Assembly (NCBI RefSeq): GCF_037102585.1 | Contig: NW_027043824.1 | Span: forward strand, 682,001 to 746,000 | Origin: Saccharomycopsis crataegensis | Lineage: Eukaryota > Ascomycota > Saccharomycetes > Ascoideales > Saccharomycopsidaceae | Direction of reading: 5' to 3' | DNA length: 64,000 nt | Shown: positions 1 through 9,679 of the stretch, in pieces | Layout: the number at the start of each line of letters is the position of its first letter | Position numbering within the stretch: the stretch's first letter is position 1 | The notes under the pieces: generated by a model | Database searches by the model: none | What the model was told of the DNA's origin: nothing | Seen by the model: the letters and a program-made list of their open reading frames with translations, nothing else | Made by a program: the position numbers and the translations under genes

Positions 1-603
1 GAGAAGTAACCTAAAACATCTGTCAAGGTTGGTACCTTTGCAACAGGAAGACCATACTCAACTAATTCGACAACCGCACCTCTCAAAGCTGCCACGATAT
101 TGACATCTGATTTCCCAATTGGGGTTCGGTACCCGTTAAATTCGGCAGCGACAAACTCATTCATTTGAATCGGTTTGGAGTGTGTTTGTGTAACTCCACT
201 GGTACACAAAACAGCACTTGAGCTCAAGGAGATTGCGGCATCAGTCAATGGTCCTTCGGCAACATCGTCAACAGCAGCAAAGTCAAGAGAATATGGTAAC
301 AGGGTGGAATTAAATAGCCCTCCGGTGGTCAAGAATACGGAATCAAGGGCTGCAACATGGGAAAACACAAAGGAAGAGCGCAAATTGTCTTCGGCATTGT
401 AGTTTGGTAAAGTATCAACGCGGGCTAAAAAAGGGGTTAGTTTATCAACCAGTGGTGTTTTGGATCATTTTGTGTAATTAGGAGTAAATGATATTATGAG
501 CTACAAGAAACGAGATGTTTTGCTCACAATAAAATCGTGGCAAGCCACTAAAGAACTGCCACAACCCTAAGAGGGTAGCAGTAAGCACAGTCAAAAACAT
601 CAT
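1..603 (-). CDS. Gene X copy A, partial: acidic-tract membrane protein
   Basis: This is the 5' part of gene X, with the rest cut off by the window edge. The likely structure is exon 1 at 603-528 (reverse strand), an intron at 527-425, and exon 2 from 424 leftward. The sequence matches copies B and C. The first exon starts with two ATG codons and encodes a hydrophobic segment that looks like a signal peptide or anchor. Without the upstream exon the frame has no ATG for about 270 bases, which is why I favour the spliced model. The family is not recognised; see copy B for the full protein. Confidence 0.5.
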
Positions 604-1769
604 GATTAAGAAATGCTGGTAAATATTATTAAAAAAATGAGAATAAACTTGTTTTAATAACTATTAAGTCTTTGAAGTTTGGAAAAAAGAGTAAAAGAAA
701 AAAGAATTGAGTTGGAAAAAAAAAAGTTGGCCTAGGAGGTATATTTATATTTTCTGCATAGCTAAATTGTAAACGGCCACAAAATCAACCGAAGTCACAC
801 AAAAACAGAATAGCAGTCAGAAATGCGAAAACAGTGTTTTGAATAGACCAGAATCCAACTCCTACATTGATATTGCAGTATTCTGTATCTATAGTGTCAT
901 TAAAGTCTGTCAGGAAGGCTGACTTAATACAAAGGTCGCTTCAAATATGAGCTCCATAAGGTCATTATTATGCAATTGCACTGCAGAAAAAAATTCAGCA
1001 ACAGTTCGATATTACACAGACTCAGTTGGATAACAAGCCACTAGAAGATATACACATTAAAATATCGGGAATGGATTTTCCAGCCAGGAAGGCTTCACTT
1101 AGCTCATTATTATTCTAGAGAAAACATGTTGGTGTGAAGATGTCATCCGTGGTGTACTGGTTTCATGCAATATTTTATGTCCGTTAGCACTAAACTCTCA
1201 ACATGTTTCAACCTACAAAAGTGGAAGAAGCGGAGTAATAAGTGACACCAAGTGGATATTTCAATAGATTACGCCATGTTATATTAGTTTGCTGGTTTGT
1301 TATCCGATGCTCGCATGTATAAATCGTATAAATAATAAATAAAGAGTTATGGTGTGCTTTTTTTTTTTTTTTTATTATTTTTTTGTGTTTGTGCTTCGTT
1401 GTATGCAACTTTTCAGTTTACATTATAGACACATGCTCAGATGACTCTGAGTTTGTGGCATTTTCTGAGCTGTTACACAAAAATGAGTAGCACACATTAT
1501 AATATTCCCTGATTTTCAAAGTAGAGCCAAGAAACTTCTTCCTCTAAAAATATTTCCTACGTTCAACACACCAAACCAAAACTGCTTTCAATCTACACCA
1601 AAACCAAAATCTTCAGATTTTTAGTGATTACATTGAAAACATTTACTCACATTATCGGTAGGTTATTATTCAGACACAGTTATTTTTTCTTTTGATGATC
1701 TTCCCTACTCAACAAGTATCAGCTTTTTTTTTTTTGAGATAAGTTACACAAACTAACAGTTCACCAGCA
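604..1769. promoter_or_regulatory. X-Y divergent intergenic region, copy A
   Basis: These 1.17 kb separate the divergent starts of X and Y and should hold both promoters. They are AT-rich with poly-T runs near 1359-1373 and 1724-1735, the latter just before the Y start. I see no convincing protein. The region is essentially identical in copies B (26638-27804) and C (48866-50031), apart from a one-base difference in an A/T run in B. A strongly diverged version of part of it sits at 20885-21242. Confidence 0.5.
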
Positions 1770-4310
1770 ATGACACAACCAACACCAACAACACCACCAT
1801 CAACTATGGGAACTTCCATTTCTCGCCAGTTATCACAAGAGTCCGACACTGTCATTTCCATAGACATCCCAAAAGACATCGAGTCCTCTATTTGCCCGAA
1901 TGTTTCGCCAGTTAAGAGAGTGTCAACTTACTTCAGAAAGATGTCTTCCAAGATTTTCAGTTTCTTGCAACATACTTCCAGGCAGGCTGATGACATTTCA
2001 AAACAATTATCATTCAGAAAACCTTTGATCGCTTCTTCTTCTTCTTCTTCTTCTTCTTCTTCTTCTTCTTCTTCTTCTTCTTCTTCTTCTTCTTCTTCTT
2101 CTTCTTCTTCTGCTTCTTTGTCGGTTGAGGAATCAAACCATTCACCTGTTATAGGAACCTGGTTCGCACCTTCATCTGATTTTGCTTCCTCATTCCCAGT
2201 AAAATCTCTTCAAGCCTCATTGATAGATTCTTATCTCATTTCAGCCTACGGCGCCGAAGCCAGATCTTTTTCAAATGAACCTGTTCTTTCTCCAGCCATT
2301 GTTGATCCACCGATAGCAGCGTCACCAAAATTGCCACAACAGCAACCAGTTGAAGAACACAGTCCAGACAACTCTGTTTTGGTCCAGACTCTTAATCCAA
2401 ATTATGATGAAGAGGTTGAAAGACTCAATTCTTATGACGCAGATTGCCAAAGTATCATTGGCCTCAGTGACAATTCCAGTTTGTCTTTCTATGACCAAAT
2501 CAGGGAAAAGCAGACAAGAGTCATTAAATGGGAGCAGACCCACAATTTTGAAGTAGTCGAAAGAAAACCAAAGGTTAGAATCGTCATGGAACCTGTAGTT
2601 ATAATGTATGAGGGGGAAGAAAAAGGTAAAGCCTCAAGAATCAATCAGAAAACCAAGGAACTTTTGGCAAAATTATTCGACAAAAAAGCAAGAGCTGAAA
2701 GAAAAAATGAAAAGCAAATGATGAAGAAGATGAAAAGAGAAAGAAAGCAACAGTTAATGGAGGAAAAGAGACACAGAAAATTGGAAAAAAGGGAAGCGAA
2801 AAACAGGGCCAAGCAAGAGGGGAAAAAAGTAAAGAAATTAAAGAATTTAGGGAACAAGCTTGCCAAAAGTTGCACAAAGGTCTCTGGTAAACTTGAAGAA
2901 GCAGGGAATGAAATCGCCAGAAGCCGTACAAAGGTGCCTGGTAAAATTGGAGAATCAAGAAACAAAATTGCCAGAAGTTACACAAAGATGGCTGATAAAA
3001 TTGAAAAATCAGGAGACCAATTGGCACAAAAATTTAAAAAGGTTTCTGAAAGGTTTAAATTTTGCCAAATCCCAACCATTGTTCCTGTCAAGAATTCAAG
3101 GGAAATTAAAAAATCAGCAGCCCCCTTTTCCGCAGTGAAACGTTGCTTGAAACCTTTACAGCACTACCCAATCATGCCAAGAAAGTCTGAATTGAAAGAT
3201 CAAAGTTCTGTTTTGAACAAGGCTCAAGAAACTGCCAATGTTAACAAAAGAGGTGTTCAATCAGCGAAGCAAGGTGCCAATGTTAACAAAAGAGATATTC
3301 AATCAGCAAAGCAAAATCCTGTTTTGAACAAGGCTCAAGAAACTGCCAATGTTAACAAAAGACATGTTCAATCAGCAAAACAAAATGCTGGTAGAGTTTC
3401 TTATTCGAAGGTCAACAAATTTGAAAATGAGGAAAGTGTCTTCCTTCCTCAACCAGTGAAAAAGGAACTAACGAAAGAGCTTCTACCAAAAATTGCGAAC
3501 ACTAAGCAGGAAAATAAAGTGCAACAAAATCCAAATCCACCTTTCAAACATGTTGTTCTTCCCACCGGCGAGTATGAAAAACTCGCGTATTTTGCCCACT
3601 TTTCCGAATATCTTTGGAAGGATATTGTGTTGTGCCACAAAACAGTGCAACAGGATTTGTCTCCAGCTATTATCAAGTCCAAAATTGAAGAAATGGTAGA
3701 ATTGTACAATGGTCTCATTGGCAAACCAAACGGGCTTGAATTGTTTGGTCCAATGCAAAACTCAATGTCCAAGGATGTGATTGATGATGAAAATCGACTT
3801 GGCGAGACTTTGGGTGCGTCCTGTGATGCTTCGCTTATGAAATTGGCTGACATGTGTGCTGGATCTTCTGCGGCCTCGGCTCGTATGAACCTTTCCACTC
3901 CTGTCGCCGCCATTTCATCTGTGAGCAGAGCGGACTCTTCTAATGGTGCTCGTAAACCTGTTGGTAATTCAATTGAGGTGAAATTGGGAGGTTTTGATAA
4001 GACCTCAGGTCCATATTGTGATGCTCCGCTTGTGAACTTGGCTGACATGCGTGCTGGATCTTCTGCGGCCTCGGCTCGTATGAACCTTTCCACTCCTGTC
4101 GCCGTGAGTTCAACTAACGGTATCAACAATAAAAGGGGCCCTTCATCCAGAATTGGTCCCTTGAACAGACCTCCCATAATACCTACCTCTACCTCGGCTC
4201 GTATGAACCTTTCCACTCCTGTCGCCATAAATTCGTGTAGGCCACTCGAAAGACCGGCGATTATACCGCTAAGGTATATTGAGCGCAACTTCCACACTCT
4301 AAACCAATGA
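1770..4310 (+). CDS. Gene Y copy A: Ser-tract, NVNKR-repeat protein, 846 aa
   Basis: I recognise no family. In order, the protein has: an N-terminus rich in Thr, Ser and Pro with no signal peptide; a run of 26 Ser at residues 89-114, all TCT codons; a Lys/Arg/Glu-rich, probably helical stretch around 290-360; four imperfect 18-residue amphipathic repeats around 359-430 (type NKIARSYTKMADKIEKS); the NVNKR repeat around 481-539, here only three modules; an aromatic-rich segment around 590-650; and three C-terminal copies of SARMNLSTPVA. The basic, coiled, membrane-free make-up suggests a nuclear or scaffold protein, which is inference. Copy A differs from B and C by Phe instead of Ser in RFK(F/S)CQ. 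This is the shortest allele of the minisatellite. Confidence 0.8.
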   Translation: MTQPTPTTPPSTMGTSISRQLSQESDTVISIDIPKDIESSICPNVSPVKRVSTYFRKMSSKIFSFLQHTSRQADDISKQLSFRKPLIASSSSSSSSSSSSSSSSSSSSSSSSSSASLSVEESNHSPVIGTWFAPSSDFASSFPVKSLQASLIDSYLISAYGAEARSFSNEPVLSPAIVDPPIAASPKLPQQQPVEEHSPDNSVLVQTLNPNYDEEVERLNSYDADCQSIIGLSDNSSLSFYDQIREKQTRVIKWEQTHNFEVVERKPKVRIVMEPVVIMYEGEEKGKASRINQKTKELLAKLFDKKARAERKNEKQMMKKMKRERKQQLMEEKRHRKLEKREAKNRAKQEGKKVKKLKNLGNKLAKSCTKVSGKLEEAGNEIARSRTKVPGKIGESRNKIARSYTKMADKIEKSGDQLAQKFKKVSERFKFCQIPTIVPVKNSREIKKSAAPFSAVKRCLKPLQHYPIMPRKSELKDQSSVLNKAQETANVNKRGVQSAKQGANVNKRDIQSAKQNPVLNKAQETANVNKRHVQSAKQNAGRVSYSKVNKFENEESVFLPQPVKKELTKELLPKIANTKQENKVQQNPNPPFKHVVLPTGEYEKLAYFAHFSEYLWKDIVLCHKTVQQDLSPAIIKSKIEEMVELYNGLIGKPNGLELFGPMQNSMSKDVIDDENRLGETLGASCDASLMKLADMCAGSSAASARMNLSTPVAAISSVSRADSSNGARKPVGNSIEVKLGGFDKTSGPYCDAPLVNLADMRAGSSAASARMNLSTPVAVSSTNGINNKRGPSSRIGPLNRPPIIPTSTSARMNLSTPVAINSCRPLERPAIIPLRYIERNFHTLNQ
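3209..3384 (+). repeat. Y minisatellite, copy A (3 modules)
   Basis: This is an in-frame repeat. The basic module is ANVNKRGVQSAKQ or ANVNKRDIQSAKQ (39 bp). Pairs are joined by a single Gly or Cys and separated by the spacer NPVLNKAQET, giving a 37-residue (111-bp) higher-order unit. Copy A has two spacers and three modules. Confidence 0.9.
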
Positions 4311-6379
4311 ATTTTGCTGACATAAATAGTATTATGTCTTTGCCATTAACAGTTTAGTCTAACAATTTTCTATTTCTATTTTTCTTTTCTCTTGTTTTTT
4401 TTTTTTATCCCATTTGAACTATTTTTATCTGCTTTAATTGTTTTTAATTTAATGAAAAAATTATCCAAAGAATCATCTTCAGTGTATCTGAATTCCCCAA
4501 TATCTTGTGGGAGTTGAAATACCTTCATCAGGCTGCACAGCGACATTAATGTGCACACAACATATCATCCCATTAGTGAACCGCATAACTTAAACGATAA
4601 TAATAATACGTTAAATCTTCAAGAGCTTTAGTGATCATTATTCCTATCTTCAAAATCGCTTACCAGTAATATAATCGGCTTCTCACGATACAGTATGAGA
4701 GCACATTGGTTCTCTTGCCATCTATTCAAAATTCCTCATTTTTTCTTGAACTCCCGATAAATTGCCCTGATAAATATAGCATCTGGTATTATTATTTTAG
4801 CCTTGAAAATCACATCAATCTTTACTTGTTGCCTACTGGCGATTCTCCTAAATTTCAGCTCAAAGGAAAAATTTCACATATTTCAACATTTGGAAGCGGC
4901 ATTCTTCAATATTGACAGAAAAGTTGGCTATCTTGAAATTCATCAAAGATGGTGCCACTCTGTCTGCAAATCCAGTTGCTAGAAACTATCGGTTTCAAAA
5001 AGAGAGCTTCCATCAAGCCTATTGTCGTTTTACAATAGCAGTAGACTTTTGCTATCAAAAGATATTCACAGAAATCAAAAAGCCTTGGATGGAAATTGCG
5101 AAACCTACTGGTCATTCCTAGCTCTCTACAATTCAGGCTCTTCTTCAATTCAACCAGACGTGATGTCTGCAGAACAAAAGAAGAGGAAAAAAAGCCTGTT
5201 TGTCGTTTCCAATAATATATCATGAGACAGTATCATCATAACCCCAGTTGGCGGCATTTGCATATGGTTGTAAACAATCAAACAACTCAAGCAATAGCAG
5301 TAGTAAAATATTATCCATCTTTCACAAGTTCAACACGAATCATCATCCAATGTGGATTCTGGATTCTCCAATAACACCGCCTTTTCAATTCGACTCATTG
5401 CAAATCTATAGCAATAAACAGGTCCCAAAATCCTCAAATTCTGAATGAACATATATCTATTCTCTTAAAACCTGTCAAATCATTCAAGCTCCCGCAAACG
5501 CTACCATCTTTTGTTGACACAGTCAATGCTGGAAGCTCTTTCAAAAATTATACGTATAAACTGATAATATCTAAATCCACATCAAATTGAGTTACTAAAA
5601 CAGCAAACGAAGAATATCATCAATCTTTTTACGTTGCTACCTATTTGTATAACTTTTGAGCAATGTAAAGACAAGTGCTCCTGTTTTTCTGTATCCCTTT
5701 AAAAGAATTTAAAATACCACTTCATTTACCAGTATATTAAGAATCCTGGCAAATAGTTCACGCAACCTTGAGTAGAATTGAAATTTATTGAATCTAAAAC
5801 ATTTGACTTCTGAAGAAATCGTCCATTTCTTCACAATATCAACATCCAACTAATCAGCCACTTTCGAGGGAAACATGATGCTGAAGGAAATACTTTTACA
5901 CATTATACGTAATTTTTAATGAATTATCGGAGCTACCAAGCAACGAGGTAGAGTTCAAGTTCCAACAAAGTCTCATCATTAAATCCCTGGCGTACCTTCC
6001 ACATCAAAAATCTTGTCCTAAAAGCACAAGCGCCAAAAGTAATGGTATGAAAAAAATTTGCGGTCTCTAAAGAACCAAATATCAATTATGTAAAAAAGAG
6101 GAGTTTTATTGTCTAACATAGAAGAGAGCAAATGACTTTCTTTCCCAATGTTTATTGATATTTTCAAGTGTATTTTTTGTTCTCATTACCCTGCTTTGTG
6201 TGACCAACCGACGGAACTTTCCTTCGGTAGTGCCATTTCCATAAACAGGAAGAAATGCTTAGCATCTGAACTATGAAAAGAATCCCATTTTTGAATGCAC
6301 AAATTATTCAACAATTTTTAAGACTTTTACAAGCAAGAGAAAATTAAATGATAATAACCTCGCCAATTGTAAATTACTG
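4311..6379. other. 3' flank of Y, copy A
   Basis: This is 2 kb without a convincing gene. The first 860 bases are shared with all three copies and the rest only with copy B. A stretch around 4912-5121 reads as an open frame without ATG (starting TEKLAILKFIKDGATLS) that vaguely resembles a helix-turn-helix. On the opposite strand a 105-residue ATG frame covers 4906-5223 in A and B but is cut short in C. I do not regard either as established coding sequence. Confidence 0.4.
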
Positions 6380-7639
6380 ACATCTATTTGAAGATAGGGA
6401 GATTGATAGATCAGAGACCACTGAATTATTAAAAATTCATTTTTATTTCGACTGTAATAATAAGAGTATCATCTCCTTTTGTATCAATAACTGTTGCGAG
6501 TTCGAACTTCAATATCTTAGTTCCACTTAATGTATTCTCTGTTCCCGGAAAAGGGGCCTGTGAGGGAAAGCAATTTTTTTTTGTGTCTTTGATAGCAGCT
6601 TACATTCCCTGCTCCTTGTTAATATAACCTATTTAACAATATATAAGAAACACACAACAGTCAAAAGATACTTAGGCCGAGGTCACTGATATTAAACCAG
6701 TGTCGTGAAGCTTCGTTACTTTCATATTTCCTTATTTTCATTGTATCAATATTTCTCTATTATTTTTCCACTGCTCTATTCTTTCTTTATTTCTATTTAT
6801 CTTTCTCTTATGACTTATTTTTACTATGGCTTGACTACAACTTTCAATGCCTCTCATTATTTAAAGCACTTAATAACTTTTGGTAATCTATCTATTTCAA
6901 CTACAAAACAGTCTTAATTCTTGCAACAGCCACGCTCCAAAGATATAAAATTGTGAAATTAGAGAATAGCCATACCATATAACAAGCTACATAGAGTCAA
7001 GATCACGATCAAAAGTACGGTCAATGAAAACTAAGAAGGTTTCTCTCTCGAATTATAGTTTTCAATTTTCTTCATCTACAAAACAAAAAAAAGTACCAAT
7101 TAATAAAGCATCTAACCGCTTTCAATATTATGGACCAAAACTGGAGAGTAATCTTCACGTTGACAATACAGTTAAAACTGGAATTCGCCATGTTTTTCAT
7201 CTAGGGCACGGATAATACCCATTCCAATAAAAAACTGAATAGTCCTGTGGAAATGCAAACGTTTTTGATCTTTTATCGTAGCACGAATAAGAATAAATTA
7301 TGGATATAAGCAATTTGTGTATATATAAGACAAGTAAATAGTAATGATAAGAAAAAAAAAGAATCGAAATGGAAAAAAAATAAGAATTAGATATTAACAA
7401 ATGAATGCCAAAATTAATAAGTTATGTTCATGTTTTTAAATGCTGTAATTAAACAAAGAAAAGAACCTAAACACTGGTTATCGGTATTAAAAGGAAAGCT
7501 GTAAGGGATCCCTTTTTTTATTTATTAATTTCTGATTTCATTCATTTTTATTTTCTTCTTCTCTTGCGCAAGATAAATATAGTATAAATAAAAAGATAAA
7601 ACAGAAAAATAAATTAATAAATGAATAAGTTAAAACAGA
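6380..7639. other. Unique intergenic DNA between copy A and SDS23
   Basis: This is AT-rich sequence with no recognisable gene. It contains one 63-residue ATG frame at 7024-7215 (plus strand, starting MKTKKVSLSNYSF) with no visible domain, which I consider probably chance. Near 6670-6705 a short hairpin (CACTG paired with CAGTG) next to a GGCCGAGG motif superficially recalls tRNA arms, but no T-arm follows. Confidence 0.4.
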
Positions 7640-9154
7640 CTACTGACGCCCATCACTCTTGACGCTTCTTCTAAGTTGTTCCAAGCTTTTGGCAGATCTC
7701 GAGCTTGCACTACTCAGGGATCTTCTTCTTTGTTTACGAGCAGCATGAGGATCAATGGTCTTATTGGACGATTTTCTGGCGAGTAATCCAAGAATATCTG
7801 TCAATGAAACAACCCCAATTAACTTTCCAGCACGACCAGACATTTCAGGCTTCAAATTAAGGAAAGCAGGGTTTTGAATAGACTGAATAGTCGAAGCTGA
7901 TGATAAGGTCGAGCTTTCCGAGTCAGAAGATGACAAAGGTGGCTTGCTTGGTGATGAGAACAGGTTAGTCGGACGCGGACTAACAATCCATAATCTATGA
8001 GCTTTTGTGGCAACCAATTTGGCGATAATGCGTCCCAAAGAGCTGTTTGGAAATACATGGAATATTGGGAACAGATCTTGGCCGTCTTCAAGACCTCGAG
8101 AATTCAAAATTATAGAAACAAAATGTAAACAAGACTTGTGGAGCAAATGTGACTGTGAGCTCTTAGAGACATGTTTGACGTCAGTGATGGAAATGTTACC
8201 CAACAAGTTTTGCTGTCTGTCAACCACAGCAACAGAAGAGATTTGGTCATTATACATGAGAACTAGAGCATCAATCAATGGTTGGTCACCATAGACAAAA
8301 ATCACATTACTGGTTGAACCAATTTCCAATTCATCGAGAGGAGTTTGTAATAATGAATCCAATGAAGGGAAGCGTCTGGCGTTATCCCAAAGGTATCTAA
8401 TCAATCTTCTTTGTGACAAGATTCCGCTGATCTTATTTTCGTTATTAATGATGGCGACTCTATGGACTCCCGAGCCCAAAATCTCCACCACGGATGATAA
8501 TGTGTCCAATTTTTCATTGAGTTTGATGAAGGGATTCTTACTGGTCAATTGGCAAACAAATTTGATTGGCGCTTGTTTACCCATTTTGATATCGTTCAAG
8601 TATTCCAACGGTTGTCTTTCCAAGGCAAAATGAGGATCGAATTCCACTGCTGAGAGGTCAAAGCTGATTTTGTGTAACACCAACAATAAAAAGGTATTCA
8701 AGTCCCCATAGTCAAAAGTTATGCAATTAATATCATTATCAAACTCTTCTACTGGCAATGAGGTCAAATTATGACTGATCAAGGTCTTGAAAGCTTCTTC
8801 CATAGAGATACTACCGTTTACAAAAATTAACTTGTTTTCCTCCACCAATTCCAGCAACGGGATGTCCTGCCAATCACGAGGCGGGGCGGTAGAACCTTCG
8901 CTGGTAGAGATCACTGATGAAGATACAGAAGCATTTCTTGATAAGCTAACTGGAACATCTCCTGGGGCTGGCGCTGTTGATGTTGATGTTGATGTTGTGG
9001 ATGCTGCTGTTGACGTTGTAGATGTTGGCATTGTATCGTGGTCAGATGGGGATGAGCCTGCTAACGCCGGTGGCGTCGAAAGCATGTCGACAATCGAGGT
9101 TTTGCGCTGAGGATTGCCCTTGTTGTGGGACAAATTGAGGTTGGTACCGCTCAT
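7640..9154 (-). CDS. SDS23: Sds23/Sds24 CBS-domain protein
   Basis: This is a 504-residue ortholog of yeast Sds23/Sds24, cytosolic CBS-domain proteins needed for cell separation. In fission yeast Sds23 inhibits PP2A-type phosphatase and acts in stress and nutrient signalling. The N-terminal 90 residues are disordered and rich in Thr, Ser and Ala. The match is strongest around residues 92-140 (LVEENKLIFVNG, SMEEAFKTLISHNLTSLPVE), followed by paired CBS modules with typical segments such as GILSQRRLIRYLW and GVVSLTDILGLLARK. The tail is basic and Ser-rich. The start is the first in-frame ATG. A CTG codon at the second Leu of IPLLELVE sits where I recall relatives having Ser. The upstream region holds two CACGTG boxes. 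Confidence 0.93.
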   Translation of the reverse strand: MSGTNLNLSHNKGNPQRKTSIVDMLSTPPALAGSSPSDHDTMPTSTTSTAASTTSTSTSTAPAPGDVPVSLSRNASVSSSVISTSEGSTAPPRDWQDIPLLELVEENKLIFVNGSISMEEAFKTLISHNLTSLPVEEFDNDINCITFDYGDLNTFLLLVLHKISFDLSAVEFDPHFALERQPLEYLNDIKMGKQAPIKFVCQLTSKNPFIKLNEKLDTLSSVVEILGSGVHRVAIINNENKISGILSQRRLIRYLWDNARRFPSLDSLLQTPLDELEIGSTSNVIFVYGDQPLIDALVLMYNDQISSVAVVDRQQNLLGNISITDVKHVSKSSQSHLLHKSCLHFVSIILNSRGLEDGQDLFPIFHVFPNSSLGRIIAKLVATKAHRLWIVSPRPTNLFSSPSKPPLSSSDSESSTLSSASTIQSIQNPAFLNLKPEMSGRAGKLIGVVSLTDILGLLARKSSNKTIDPHAARKQRRRSLSSASSRSAKSLEQLRRSVKSDGRQ

Positions 9155-9679
9155 GGCAAGATCTTTTGATAATATTATTCACTGTTGCCAGTACAGTGGT
9201 GATTTGATGGCGTTTTGGCTGGTACAAATATAGGATTGCTACAAACTGGAGAAAAAAAAAAAAGAAAATATTAAAAAACGGAAAAAAACGAGGGATGAAA
9301 AACTGACCATAATTCGTTTGACAGCATCAAAGAAAAAACCATAAATAGGCACACAGACTCCTTCCAACTCATTTCACATACACAGGCAGAACATCTATGA
9401 TAATAAACCAGTCATCACAAGTAACTGCCGATGAAGGAATTATCGGCTCAAATATTATCCAGCAATCACAACTAAAATACCGGCAACAGCTCCTATATTG
9501 CTGGTCTGACGCACGTGCGGTGTGATTGACGCGCAAATAGACACACAATCTGAAATCACGTGCGAATGGCCGGCCGGAGGACCGGAAATCATTACAACCT
9601 TGACGGTGCGAATTGTATAAAACTGTATGAATTGTATAATGTATAATATAGATGGTATAATACATAATCAGAAATTGAT
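9155..9679 (-). promoter_or_regulatory. SDS23 upstream region with two CACGTG boxes
   Basis: This 525-bp gap lies between the SDS23 start and the RAD57 3' end. It contains CACGTG at about 9512-9517, inside the perfect palindrome CGCACGTGCG, and a second CACGTG at about 9557-9562. CACGTG is the core for Cbf1, Tye7 and Pho4-type bHLH factors. A GC-rich patch (GGCCGGCC) follows at about 9569. Which factor binds is not decidable from sequence. Confidence 0.4.

Larger units (their letters stand above)
1..6379 (+). repeat. XY segment copy A (left end outside window)
   Basis: This is the first of three near-identical copies of a two-gene segment. Position 1 corresponds to 48263 in copy C, and the two stay collinear to about 5172. 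Beyond that, to 6379, copy A still matches copy B (inverted, ending at 21652) but no longer matches C. Only a few base differences are visible outside the Y minisatellite. No terminal inverted repeat, target-site duplication or transposase gene is visible at the right end, so I infer a segmental duplication or gene-converted repeat rather than a classical transposon. Confidence 0.95.

Noticed and set aside
2641-3027. Antisense Phe/Leu-rich frames under the Lys-rich part of Y
   Set aside because: The hydrophobic look is the complement of AAA/GAA-rich codons, not a membrane protein.
3449-4297. Long antisense open frame across the Y C-terminus (282 codons, also in B and C)
   Set aside because: It mirrors the Y coding strand, including the antisense of the SARMNLSTPVA repeats, and has no independent features.
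4906-5223. 105-residue minus-strand ATG frame in the Y 3' flank (also 22808-23125)
   Set aside because: It is truncated in copy C despite near-identical DNA, overlaps another open stretch and shows no domain.
1-6379. XY segment as a DNA transposon or LTR element
   Set aside because: I found no terminal repeats, target duplications, transposase, reverse transcriptase or integrase motifs. The copy ends differ between copies.
6665-6710. tRNA-like arms
   Set aside because: A stem of CACTG/CAGTG follows a GGCCGAGG word, but acceptor and T arms are missing.
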